Shown: positions 1-8,009, counted from the stretch's first letter. The stretch: DNA of 13,151 nucleotides from Bacillota bacterium (GCA_003242675.1 QGVE01000072.1:1-13151); one strand, 5' to 3'. Notes: a model not told the origin generated them from the letters alone. Numbers and translations are program-made.

Positions 1-30
1 CTTGGGCAGGGCGATGGTGATCGGCGACAC
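1..30 (-). CDS. hisG: ATP phosphoribosyltransferase catalytic subunit HisG, N-terminal fragment
   Basis: Only the first ten codons are inside the window. Read on the minus strand from a GTG at 30-28 they give MSPITIALPK, which matches the characteristic opening of short-form HisG proteins (ITIALPKG). An AAAGGAG ribosome binding site lies at 40-46, nine bases before the GTG, which fixes the start. HisG condenses ATP with phosphoribosyl pyrophosphate in the first step of histidine synthesis; the short form needs HisZ, whose gene lies upstream on the same strand. The 512-bp spacing from hisZ, filled by repeats, is unusual for two subunits of one enzyme. The call rests on ten residues plus context, so it is probable rather than certain. 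Confidence 0.75.
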   Translation of the reverse strand, partial: MSPITIALPK

Positions 31-73
31 GGTATCGAGCTCCTTTCCGCAAGACCTGTGGGGCAAGGCTCTT

Positions 74-258
74 CGGCAGCGGGGCTCGGCAACCCGGAGA
101 TCGGGCTCCCACACTGGCCCCCGGGCATCGGGGCTCGGCAGCCCACTTCGGCGAACTCTGGCCCCTGGGCAGGGGGCTCGGCACCCCAGGGTCGGCGCTC
201 CGACAGTGCCCCCCGGGCATCGGGGCTCGGGAGCCCACTTCGGCCAACACTGGCCCCC
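74..258. repeat. Degenerate tandem array of 44-49 bp GC-rich units
   Basis: Four units begin near 74, 123, 167 and 215, and a fifth start at 259 runs into the palindromic element. Units at 123-166 and 215-258 are both 44 bp and differ at only about four positions. Each unit opens with GGGCAtCGGGGCTCGG or a variant and contains a small hairpin, for example GGGCTCGGGAGCCC at 224-237. The unit at 167-214 is a diverged version whose start resembles the reverse complement of the right end of the neighbouring element (about 381-416). Direct unit-after-unit packing without unique spacers argues against CRISPR. Confidence 0.75.
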
Positions 259-416
259 GGGCAGCGGGGCGCAGGCACATTCCAGGGCGCTAAGTTCAAG
301 CTCCGCAGGCAGACGGCGCGAGCGCAGCGGAGCGAACTGCGAAGCGAGCACGCCCGTCTGCCGAGGAGCATTCCGCTGCAGGGGCGCCCTGGGGTGCCGA
401 GCCCCGCTGCCCGGGG
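251..416. repeat. MITE-like nested palindromic element, copy 1
   Basis: A perfect 16-bp terminal inverted repeat, CCCCGGGCAGCGGGGC at 255-270 against its reverse complement at 401-416, bounds the element. Inside are further nested pairs: CAGGGCGC (283-290) with GCGCCCTG (384-391), GCAGACGG (309-316) with CCGTCTGC (354-361), and a CGCAG/CTGCG pair near the centre. The whole can fold into one long interrupted hairpin. It encodes no transposase. A second copy lies at 12872-13037, collinear without gaps, with 5 mismatches over the 132-bp core (283-414 against 12904-13035). Size, terminal inverted repeats and lack of coding suggest a MITE or REP/BIME-like mobile repeat; no target-site duplication could be recognised. 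Confidence 0.8.
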
Positions 417-542
417 AGCGGTTTGAGCGACCATGCCTTGCCCCGTCTGCATGGGAAGGCTGAACGAGGCGGTCCGGGGCGCCGAGCTCCGCGCTCAGGG
501 GCCAAACTGGCGTGGTGCGCCGAACCTCTGCCAGGCGGCCGG

Positions 543-1742
543 CTAGTGGATCGACGGTACCCCGGGGCTGAGCACCCGGGCAGCGCCCCGGGCGCGGGCG
601 TAGGCCGCGAGCTCCTCCCCGCTGCGGCCCAGCAGGTCCACCTCCACGGCGAGCCCCTGCGCCCGGAGCCGCGCCGCCCACGCCATGGCCTGCGCCTCCT
701 GCCCGGGCGGGCAGGCGATCACGGCGTCAAGGCCCGGCTCCGCGGCGAGAGCACCCTGCTGCTCCTGCGCCATCAGCAGCCGGTCCACCTCCAGGGCGAA
801 GCCCGTCGCTGCCAGCGGCCGGCCGAACTCCGCGACCAGGTTGTCGTACCGGCCGCCGCCCAGGACCGGCGCCCCGATGCCCGGGAGATAGCCCTCGAAG
901 ACGACCCCGGTGTAGTAGCCCAGGGACCGCACCAGCCCCAGGTCGAGGTTGACCTGCTCGGCCACCCCCAGGGCCTCCAGCACCTCGAGCACCCGGCCCA
1001 GGTGCTGCAGCGCCTCCGCCACCCGGCCACCGACGCCGCCGAAGCGGGCCACGGCCTCCGCATAACTGCCGTGGAAGTGGACCAGCGCCAGCAGCCGTTC
1101 CGCCCGCTCGCCGGAGAGGCCCGCCCGGGCGACCCCCTGCTCGAAGGCCACAAGATCCCGGGCGACCATCGCCTCCTTCAGCACGGCCGCGGCCTGAGGA
1201 TCGACGCCGGCGCTCTCAAACAGCCCCTCCACGACGCCGACGTGGCCCAGACCGATACGAAAACCGGTGAGGTCCGCCGCCCGGACCGCGGCGCACGCCA
1301 GGCTGATGACCTCCGCGTCGGCGGCCTCCCCCGGCGCCCCGACCAGCTCCACCCCGGCCTGCCAGATCTCACTGGTCGCGCCGGCCCTGAGTTCCCGGTG
1401 CCGGAAGACCGGCGCAAAATAAGAAAGCCGGAGCGGCAGGGGCTCGTCGGCCAGCCGGGTCGCCATCAGGCGGGCGATGGGGGTTGTCATGTCCGGGCGC
1501 AAGGCCAGGGTGCGCCCCTTTCGGTCGAAGAACTGGTACAGGTCCTCCCGGCGGCCCCAGTTGGCCGCGCCGGCGGCAACCGCCTCCAGGTACTCGATGA
1601 CCGGAGTGGAGACCTCCCGGTAACCCCAGGCGCGGAAGACGTTGTCCAGCCTTGCGGAGAGGCGGCGCATTGCTGCCGCTTCCGACGGCAGCCGGTCGCG
1701 CACTCCGTCGGGCACCTGCGTCCGGGTCACCGGTGTGCTCAC
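543..1742 (-). CDS. hisZ: ATP phosphoribosyltransferase regulatory subunit HisZ
   Basis: HisZ is a catalytically inactive paralogue of histidyl-tRNA synthetase that assembles with short HisG and confers histidine feedback control on ATP phosphoribosyltransferase. The 399-residue product shows the class II synthetase-like core: VPDGVRD near residue 10, LRPDMT at 81-86, a motif-2-like segment RLSYFAPVFRHR at 105-116, LGYYTGVVFEG at 274-284, LGGGRYDN at 294-301 and GFALEVDRL at 314-322. The full anticodon-binding domain of HisRS is missing, which favours HisZ. An AGGAGG site at 1752-1757 is nine bases before GTG 1742 but only three before ATG 1748, so the GTG was chosen; the ATG would add two residues. 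A terminator upstream and its own promoter suggest that it starts a transcription unit leading to hisG. Confidence 0.93.
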   Translation of the reverse strand: MSTPVTRTQVPDGVRDRLPSEAAAMRRLSARLDNVFRAWGYREVSTPVIEYLEAVAAGAANWGRREDLYQFFDRKGRTLALRPDMTTPIARLMATRLADEPLPLRLSYFAPVFRHRELRAGATSEIWQAGVELVGAPGEAADAEVISLACAAVRAADLTGFRIGLGHVGVVEGLFESAGVDPQAAAVLKEAMVARDLVAFEQGVARAGLSGERAERLLALVHFHGSYAEAVARFGGVGGRVAEALQHLGRVLEVLEALGVAEQVNLDLGLVRSLGYYTGVVFEGYLPGIGAPVLGGGRYDNLVAEFGRPLAATGFALEVDRLLMAQEQQGALAAEPGLDAVIACPPGQEAQAMAWAARLRAQGLAVEVDLLGRSGEELAAYARARGAARVLSPGVPSIH

Positions 1743-1759
1743 GGCCATCGCCCTCCTGT

Positions 1760-1777
1760 ACTTTAGTAGGCTAATGT
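1760..1777. promoter_or_regulatory. Candidate operator palindrome upstream of hisZ
   Basis: The 18-base stretch is a near-symmetric palindrome of the form AC-n-TTAG-N4-CTAA-n-GT (six of seven arm positions pair). It is AT-rich in a strongly GC-rich genome and lies between the candidate hisZ promoter and its ribosome binding site, where a bound repressor would block transcription. TrpR/YerC-family proteins bind palindromes of about this size, and comparative work has linked YerC relatives (called HisR) to histidine genes in Firmicutes. A yerC gene is present at 7561-7893. The pairing is inferred, not shown. Confidence 0.4.
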
Positions 1778-1794
1778 GATAAATGGCTAAAACG

Positions 1795-1823
1795 AGGCTA
1801 CCATAATCGACCGCTTTGGTCAA
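1795..1823 (-). promoter_or_regulatory. Candidate promoter for hisZ
   Basis: On the minus strand TTGACC (1818-1823) is followed after 17 bases by TAGCCT (1795-1800). The -35 is good (five of six) and the -10 is weak (three of six). It sits just downstream of the terminator of the RRM gene and just upstream of the AT-rich palindrome, so its position is sensible for hisZ. Confidence 0.4.
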
Positions 1824-1832
1824 GAGGGCGCG

Positions 1833-1858
1833 AAAAACCCGACCGGAGACCGGTCGGG
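1833..1858 (-). terminator. Rho-independent terminator of the RRM-protein gene
   Basis: Minus-strand CCCGACCGG, a three-base loop and CCGGTCGGG form a perfect 9-bp GC-rich stem (1838-1858) followed directly by five T residues (1833-1837). It lies 14 bases after the stop codon of the RNA-binding protein and separates that gene from hisZ. Confidence 0.92.
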
Positions 1859-1871
1859 TAGGCGGAAGGAG

Positions 1872-2132
1872 CTACATCCCGCCCTGTCGGGCCTGCGCCT
1901 CGTTGACGGTGAGGGGCCGGCCCCCGTATTCGTAATTGTGCAACTCGGCGATGGCCCTGCGCGCCGCCTCCTCGTCAGCCATGTCCACGAACCCGAAGCC
2001 GCGGGAGCGGCCGGTTTCACGGTCGGTGATGATGCGGGCGTTCTCCACCTCGCCGTAGGGCTCGAAGAGGGCACGCAGGTCCTCGGGGGTGGTGCTCCAG
2101 GGCAGGTTTCCCACGTAGATGCTGAATGGCAC
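1872..2132 (-). CDS. Single-RRM RNA-binding protein
   Basis: The 86-residue product is essentially one RNA recognition motif. RNP2 is IYVGNL (5-10) and RNP1 is RGFGFVDM (44-51), the aromatic positions that stack on RNA bases; the last RNP1 position is Met where Phe or Tyr is usual. Such small proteins bind single-stranded RNA, often as chaperones or in cold or stress responses; the target here is unknown. GTG 2132 was chosen because a GGAGG site ends nine bases before it; reading further upstream adds only a basic extension without homology. The gene is monocistronic, with a strong terminator at its end. RRM proteins are familiar in cyanobacteria but only scattered in Gram-positive lineages. 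Confidence 0.9.
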   Translation of the reverse strand: MPFSIYVGNLPWSTTPEDLRALFEPYGEVENARIITDRETGRSRGFGFVDMADEEAARRAIAELHNYEYGGRPLTVNEAQARQGGM

Positions 2133-2321
2133 GATCCGTTGCCTCCTCCTGTTGGGGCGCCGATCCAATCGGATGCTCAGGGCCCTGTTGCGGGTTTAGC
2201 CTCATTGTGCGCGGCCCGGACGGGTTCACGCGGGAGAAAATCTGGGCGGCTGCCGCCCGCAATCTGCCTGCGCCGCATACCAGAGGCCGCACATGCCCGG
2301 CTGCACACTGGCTGCGACGGA

Positions 2322-2352
2322 TTGAAGATGCGGCATGACGTCGTGTTATAAT
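2322..2352 (+). promoter_or_regulatory. Candidate promoter for the cation:proton antiporter
   Basis: A consensus -10 TATAAT (2347-2352) lies about 40 bases before the chosen ATG. The best -35 candidate is TTGAAG at 2322-2327, but the spacer is 19 bases, longer than the optimum. The same AT-rich patch reads TATTAT on the other strand and might also serve the divergent RRM gene, though no good -35 was found for it. Confidence 0.45.
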
Positions 2353-2392
2353 ACCAAGATGTTGTGTATTCCTGTACGAAAGGGTGGAAGGC

Positions 2393-4254
2393 ATGCCCCA
2401 TCACGGCCCGGCCCTGGGCAGCCTCGTCCTGGTCGCGATCCTGGCCTTCGTGGTCCCGCTCCTGCTGAACCGGCTGAAGCGCGTGCGCATCCCCATCGCC
2501 GCCGGCGAAATCCTGGCCGGGGTGCTGGTCGGCAAGAGCGGCCTCGGCCTGGTGCAGAGCGACGATCTGCTCTCGATCTTCAACTTTCTTGGTATCGGCG
2601 CGCTGATGTTCCTGGCCGGCATGGAGATCGACCTGGCCGCGCTGGTGGGCGGAGGAGCCCGTCCGAAGGGGCGGCCCGCCTGGCTCGCCCGCCTGCACCA
2701 TCCGCTGGCCCTGGGTGTGGTCCTCTTCCTGCTCACCACCTACGGGGCCTGGTGGTTCGCCGGCCTGCTCCAGCGGCGGGGCCTGGTCGAGGAGCCGCTC
2801 TTCCTCACCCTGATCATCGCCACGTGCGGCCTTTCGATCATCATGCCCGTCCTGAAGGACCGCCAGATGCTGACGGATCCCTTCGGCCAGGTGCTCTTCT
2901 CCACCGCGGTGATCGCCGACTTCCTGCCGATGCTCGGCCTTTCGGTCCTGGCCGCGGTCAAGGTCAACGGCTCCGCCCTGGAAGCGCTGTGGATCCTCGC
3001 CCTGATCGCCGCCGGCGCCGCGGTCTACCTGGCCGCCCGGTGGCTCAGCCGGTTCAACCTGTTGGAAGGGCTCACAGGCGGCACGGCGCAGATCGGCGTG
3101 CGGGCCGCCTGGGCGCTCATGCTCGTCTTCCTGGCCCTGGCGCAGACCGTGGGCGTCGAGGCCATCCTCGGCTCCTTCCTGGCCGGTCTCCTGCTCTCGA
3201 TGCTCGCCGGTTCCCACCGGGAGGAGATCACCCACAAACTGGATGCGCTGGGCTTCGGGTTCCTCATCCCCATTTTCTTCGTGATGGTGGGCGTCGAGTT
3301 CGATCTGCGCGCCCTGCTCGGCGACCCTGCGGCCCTGGCGCTGGTGCCTCTGCTCCTGGCCGGCACCCTGGTGGTCAAGGCCGTCCCCGGAGTCCTGCTG
3401 GCCATCTGGCATCCGCCCCGCAAGACCCTCGCGGGGATGGTCCTGCTCACGACCCAGATGTCGGTCACCATCGCCGCCTCGGCGGTGGCCTACACGGTGG
3501 GGGCCTACGGCGCCTCCACCCACGCTGCGGTGGTGCTCGTGGCCATCACGACGGCCATCCTCGGCCCGGTCCTGTTCAACCGCATCCTGGGTGAACCTGC
3601 GGACGCCCCGGTGCGGCGCGCGGTGGTATTGGCCGGCATGAACCGGCTGTCGCTGCACCTGGGCCGGCGGCTGGTGGCGCAAGGGGTTCCGGTGCGCGCG
3701 GTCGACGAACACCCCGAACGTGCAGCGGAGTTCACGGCGGCCGGCATTCAGGCGGTGGTGGCGGATCCGGCCTCGGCGGAGGGGTTGCGCCAGGCGGGCG
3801 CAGAGGACGCCCGCGCGCTGGTGGCGCTGACCAGCGACGAACGCTCCAACCTCGCCGCGGCTCGCCTGGGCCGCGGGGAGTTCGGCATCCCGCGCGCCAT
3901 CCTCTTCGCAACCAGCCCGGACGGGCTGGCGGAAGCCCGGCAGGAAGGACTGGAGGCGGTGAATCCGGACCTGGCGCCGGTCCTGCTGGTGGAGAGCCTG
4001 CTCTCCAGCCCGGCCGCGACCGAGCTCTTCACGGGCGGGGACCAGGACGTGCAGATCCAGGACTTCCTGCTGGCCGGCGGACCCCTGGCGGGCACCGCCC
4101 TGCGGGATGCGCCGCTGCCCGCCGGGGTGCTGGTGGTGTCAGTGAAGCGGGGTGCCGAGAAGATCGTACCCCACGGTCACACCGTGCTGCAGCGGGGCGA
4201 CCTGCTCACCGTGGTCGGCCCGCCCGAGGCGTGGGAGGAGATGCGCCGCCTCAC

Positions 4255-4261
<7 letters not shown>
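2393..4261 (+). CDS. CPA2-family cation:proton antiporter with C-terminal RCK (TrkA) domains
   Basis: A 622-residue integral membrane protein predicted to exchange K+ or Na+ for protons. Residues 1 to about 395 form the hydrophobic CPA2 transporter domain with family landmarks: AGEILAGVLVG near 37-47, the TM5 acidic motif VIADFLP around 173-179, GSFLAGLLLS near 260-269 and PIFFVMVGVEFDL near 293-305. Residues from about 405 form an RCK_N Rossmann-like domain and those from about 547 an RCK_C domain, as in KefB/KefC. The usual GxGxxG nucleotide loop is altered (AGMNRLSLHLG). ATG 2393 was preferred over GTG 2384 because a GGGTGG site is correctly spaced for it. The gene stands alone. Ion specificity cannot be read from the sequence. 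Confidence 0.9.
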
Positions 4262-5776
<1,515 letters not shown>

Positions 5777-5816
5777 CCGCAGTCAGGCTCAAAGGGCACA
5801 TGCGAAACGCCAAGAA

Positions 5817-5854
5817 GGAGGCCCGGCAGCAGACTGCTGGGCCCTCCTATTAAT
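5817..5854 (+). terminator. Terminator-like hairpin after tpl
   Basis: GGAGGCCCGGCAG (5817-5829) pairs with CTGCTGGGCCCTCC (5834-5847) with one G:T pair and a one-base bulge, giving a stable GC-rich stem. The 3' flank TATTAAT has T residues but no long run, so termination may be partial and the downstream channel gene could receive read-through. Confidence 0.6.
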
Positions 5855-5934
5855 AGAGAGCCAAATCGACGGCGCGCACCGGGATGACCGGCACCATCGC
5901 ACGGGCCCGCACCGATGCAAAGGAGGCATCCTTC

Positions 5935-6807
5935 GTGACACAGACATCCGCAGCCGACCTGCTCCCCCCCGCCGAGATCGCGCGGCGCATGGAGCAGCTC
6001 GGCGTGACCAAGTGCTCCCTGCCGCCCCACCGCCGCCTGCTCCTCTCCATCGCAGCCGGCGCCTTCATCGCCCTCGGCTGCATTGCGTACCAGGTGGCCC
6101 TGGCCGGCTGGCAGGGCAGTTACGGCGCTGGCCAGATTCTGGGCGGCCTGGTGTTCAACCTCGGGCTCGCGCTGGTGGCTCTGGCCGGGGCCGAGCTCTT
6201 CACCGGCAACACCCTGATCGTCATGGCCTTCGCCAGCCGGAAGATCAGCCTGCGGCAGATGACCGCCAACTGGGCGACGGTCTGGCTGGGCAACGCGGCG
6301 GGCGCGCTGTTCATCGCCCTGCTGGCTTACGGCGCCCAGATCTGGGCCGGCGGCGGCAACCTCGTGGGGCTGAAGGCCCTGAGCATCGGCGCCGCGAAGG
6401 CCGCGCTCCCCTTCGGCGTGGCGTTCGCCCGGGGCATCCTGGCGAACATCCTGGTGACCCTGGCGGTGTGGGCCTACTCGGGTGGGCGCACCGCGATCGA
6501 CAAGATCGCGGCCATGGTCCTGCCCATCACCGCCTTCGTGGCCATGGGCGCCGAACACTCCATAGCCAACCTCTTCTTCCTCCCCTACGCGCTGCTGCTC
6601 AAGGCGACGCCGGCGGTGGCGGGCATGCCCGGCGCGCCGGCCGACCTGCTGCCGCACCTCACGCTTTGGGGGGTCGGCCACAACCTGGTTGCCTCCACGC
6701 TCGGGAACCTCGTCGGCGGGGCGGTGTGCGTGGGGCTGTTCTACTGGTTCGCCTTCCGCTGGGGTGAGGCCGACACCGCTGGCACCAAGGGCCACCGGGT
6801 CGCGTAA
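5935..6807 (+). CDS. Formate/nitrite transporter (FNT) family channel
   Basis: A 290-residue integral membrane protein of the FocA/NirC family, homopentameric channels for small monovalent acids such as formate, nitrite, lactate or hydrosulfide. Landmarks in order: GGLVFNLGLALVALAGAELF (70-89) with Thr90 and GN following, the ARGILANILVTLAVW segment (165-179), and FVAMGAEHSIAN (201-212) containing the conserved pore histidine His208, then a C-terminal NLVGGAV helix. Six membrane helices fit the hydrophobic pattern. GTG 5935 is chosen because AAAGGAGG lies eight bases before it; the upstream in-frame ATG 5884 lacks a site. Substrate cannot be assigned. It follows tpl across a hairpin and may be read together with the next gene, 61 bases on. 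Confidence 0.92.
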   Translation: MTQTSAADLLPPAEIARRMEQLGVTKCSLPPHRRLLLSIAAGAFIALGCIAYQVALAGWQGSYGAGQILGGLVFNLGLALVALAGAELFTGNTLIVMAFASRKISLRQMTANWATVWLGNAAGALFIALLAYGAQIWAGGGNLVGLKALSIGAAKAALPFGVAFARGILANILVTLAVWAYSGGRTAIDKIAAMVLPITAFVAMGAEHSIANLFFLPYALLLKATPAVAGMPGAPADLLPHLTLWGVGHNLVASTLGNLVGGAVCVGLFYWFAFRWGEADTAGTKGHRVA

Positions 6808-6868
6808 CCAATCGGCCTGCTTCCACATACCCTGGACCTGAACTCGTATGCGCGAAAGGAGAGGAAGG

Positions 6869-7486
6869 ATGATGCAGCAGCCCGGCATGGCAACCTACGG
6901 CCCGCAGGCGCCGGTACCGATGCAGGCGCAGCCGCAGGCTGCACTGGCCGCGCCGGCCCCCTTCCCAGCCAGCCCATTCGGCGGTGCGCAGGCCTTTCCC
7001 CCCACCGGCCTGCCGGTCCAGGGCCAGGCGCAGCCCAACCCGGCCCAGTGGCTGACGCAGCAGCTGGTGCAGACGGCCCGGTCGCTGGAACAGCTCTTCC
7101 CCGGCTACCAAGCCCTGCTCTCCCTCCTGCTGGAAGCCAGCAACAGCCTCCCCTCGCCGGCCCTCAGCGAGGCGGTGCGCCACGTCGAGGAAGGGCTCTA
7201 TTACCACGGCGCCACGCTGGGAGCGATCCGGCGGATCCTCTGCGGCGAGGCCAACCCGAGCGTACTTACGAACCTGGCCGCGGGCTTCCACGGGCTCAGC
7301 CGTACGCAGCCCCGGGTGCGCGCGGCGGCCGAACAGGTCCTGTCGATGATGCCCTCGGTCCGGCAGACCCTGACCGGCGCGCTGGTGCAGTCCGTCGCCG
7401 CGGCGGACGGCCTGCTGGCCGCAGCGGGCAACGCCATCCAGACGCTGGTGGGTCCCCAGGCGTGGGAGGCTGCCCGGGCGACCTGA
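6869..7486 (+). CDS. Hypothetical protein with Pro/Gln/Ala-rich N-terminus
   Basis: I do not recognise this 205-residue protein. Residues 1 to about 60 are low-complexity, rich in Pro, Gln, Ala and Gly, and probably disordered. Residues 60-205 look mainly alpha-helical (QWLTQQLVQTARSLEQLF, then several amphipathic stretches), with a single Cys at 125 and no signal peptide or clear membrane helix. AAAGGAG at 6855-6861 sits seven bases before ATG 6869; ATG 6872 is nearly as good, and ATG 6848 lacks a site. Third-position GC bias and a good ribosome site support real coding. It follows the FNT gene at 61 bp without an obvious terminator, so co-transcription is possible. A spore-coat or surface role is conceivable but only a guess. 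Confidence 0.75.
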   Translation: MMQQPGMATYGPQAPVPMQAQPQAALAAPAPFPASPFGGAQAFPPTGLPVQGQAQPNPAQWLTQQLVQTARSLEQLFPGYQALLSLLLEASNSLPSPALSEAVRHVEEGLYYHGATLGAIRRILCGEANPSVLTNLAAGFHGLSRTQPRVRAAAEQVLSMMPSVRQTLTGALVQSVAAADGLLAAAGNAIQTLVGPQAWEAARAT

Positions 7487-7494
7487 GGGCCAAA

Positions 7495-7544
7495 GCGCGC
7501 AGGCAGCACAGGGGATGGCACCCCCTGTGCTGCCTGCTGCGCGC
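7495..7544. terminator. Strong hairpin between convergent genes
   Basis: GCGCGCAGGCAGCACAGGGG (7495-7514) is complementary to 7522-7544 across a short loop, interrupted only by a three-base CTG bulge in the right arm. It lies between two convergent stop codons and would fold from either strand. Neither side has a good T run, so it may act as a bidirectional insulator or RNA stabiliser rather than a classical intrinsic terminator. Confidence 0.6.
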
Positions 7545-7560
7545 CTCCGCGCCGGGACCC

Positions 7561-7893
7561 CTACTTCTCCGGCTTTTCCTGCTTGTCCTGCTTCTTATAT
7601 TCGTTCTTGGTCCGCTCCAGCACGATGCGGTATCCGTCAGCCCCGTAGTTGAGGCACTTCTTGACACGACTAATGGTGGCCGTGCTGGCGCCGGTGGCTG
7701 CAACGATGTCCTCGTAGGTCATGCCCGCGTCCAGCATCTTCGCCACCTCAAGCCGCTGGGCCAGAGCCTTGATCTCGCCGATCGTGGCGATATCCTCAAA
7801 GAAGCGGTAGAACTCCTCCACGTTCTTCAGGGTCAGCATCGCCTCAAACAGCTTGTCCGTCAGCGGATCGCGCAACTTTTCGTTGACCGGCAT
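7561..7893 (-). CDS. yerC: YerC/YecD-family TrpR-like transcriptional regulator
   Basis: The 110-residue protein belongs to the TrpR-related YerC/YecD family. It has the typical start PVNEKLRDPLTDKLFEAML, the central FFEDIATIGEIKALAQRLEVAK helix pair, and a helix-turn-helix at about 57-80 (TYEDIVAATGAS then TATISRVKKCLNYG). The C-terminus is Lys/Glu-rich. The ATG at 7891-7893 gives the family's usual length; a GGGAGG site lies ten bases upstream, and a farther in-frame ATG would add seven residues ahead of it. Family members bind DNA palindromes as dimers; relatives have been proposed by comparative genomics to control histidine genes in Firmicutes, which fits the hisZ palindrome at 1760-1777. 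It is convergent with the preceding gene. Confidence 0.93.
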   Translation of the reverse strand: MPVNEKLRDPLTDKLFEAMLTLKNVEEFYRFFEDIATIGEIKALAQRLEVAKMLDAGMTYEDIVAATGASTATISRVKKCLNYGADGYRIVLERTKNEYKKQDKQEKPEK

Positions 7894-7940
7894 GCACGGG
7901 ATCCCTCCCAGCACAGCGCATCTCCAACCCCTCTATTCGC

Positions 7941-7954
7941 TTTCGCAGGCGAAA
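7941..7954. promoter_or_regulatory. Perfect inverted repeat upstream of yerC
   Basis: TTTCGC and GCGAAA are separated by two bases (AG), a 14-bp perfect inverted repeat about 50 bases ahead of the yerC start. It is a plausible operator, possibly for autoregulation, but it does not resemble the palindrome before hisZ and no clear promoter hexamers frame it. Confidence 0.3.
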
Positions 7955-8009
7955 ACCCCTTTCCCCGGCGATAAGCTGACGCGCTGAACCCCGGGCGGGC
8001 GCGGCCGGC

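Larger units (their letters stand above)
31..542. other. Repeat-filled intergenic region between hisZ and hisG
   Basis: This stretch of about 510 bases holds no gene I would accept. Its open frames are low-complexity Gly/Ala/Arg/Pro translations of GC-rich repeats. It contains an array of 44-49 bp units (74-258), a nested palindrome (255-416), and about 125 bases (417-542) in which I see no convincing motif apart from fragments resembling the repeat units. The hisG ribosome binding site sits at its left end. Because hisZ and hisG are co-oriented, a transcript reaching hisG from hisZ would have to pass through the folded repeat RNA. Confidence 0.8.

Noticed and set aside
74..258. CRISPR array
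   Set aside because: Units follow each other directly with no unique spacers, vary in length and sequence, and no cas genes are present.
2..463. Open frames of 153 and 122 codons in the repeat region
   Set aside because: They simply translate the 44-49 bp repeats and the palindrome, lack ribosome binding sites and continue through the inverted repeats.
423..1766. Long plus-strand open frame (447 codons) opposite hisZ
   Set aside because: It is the antisense shadow of hisZ: the translation is Arg/Pro/His/Gly-rich without any recognisable motif, while the minus strand shows clear family motifs.
1749..1823. T-box or histidine attenuator upstream of hisZ
   Set aside because: The leader is too short, with no T-box consensus, no run of histidine codons and no terminator/antiterminator pair.
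2177..3712. Minus-strand open frame of 511 codons opposite the antiporter
   Set aside because: The product is an extreme His/Gln/Gly/Asp-rich composition typical of antisense reading of GC-rich genes; the plus strand encodes a complete transporter.
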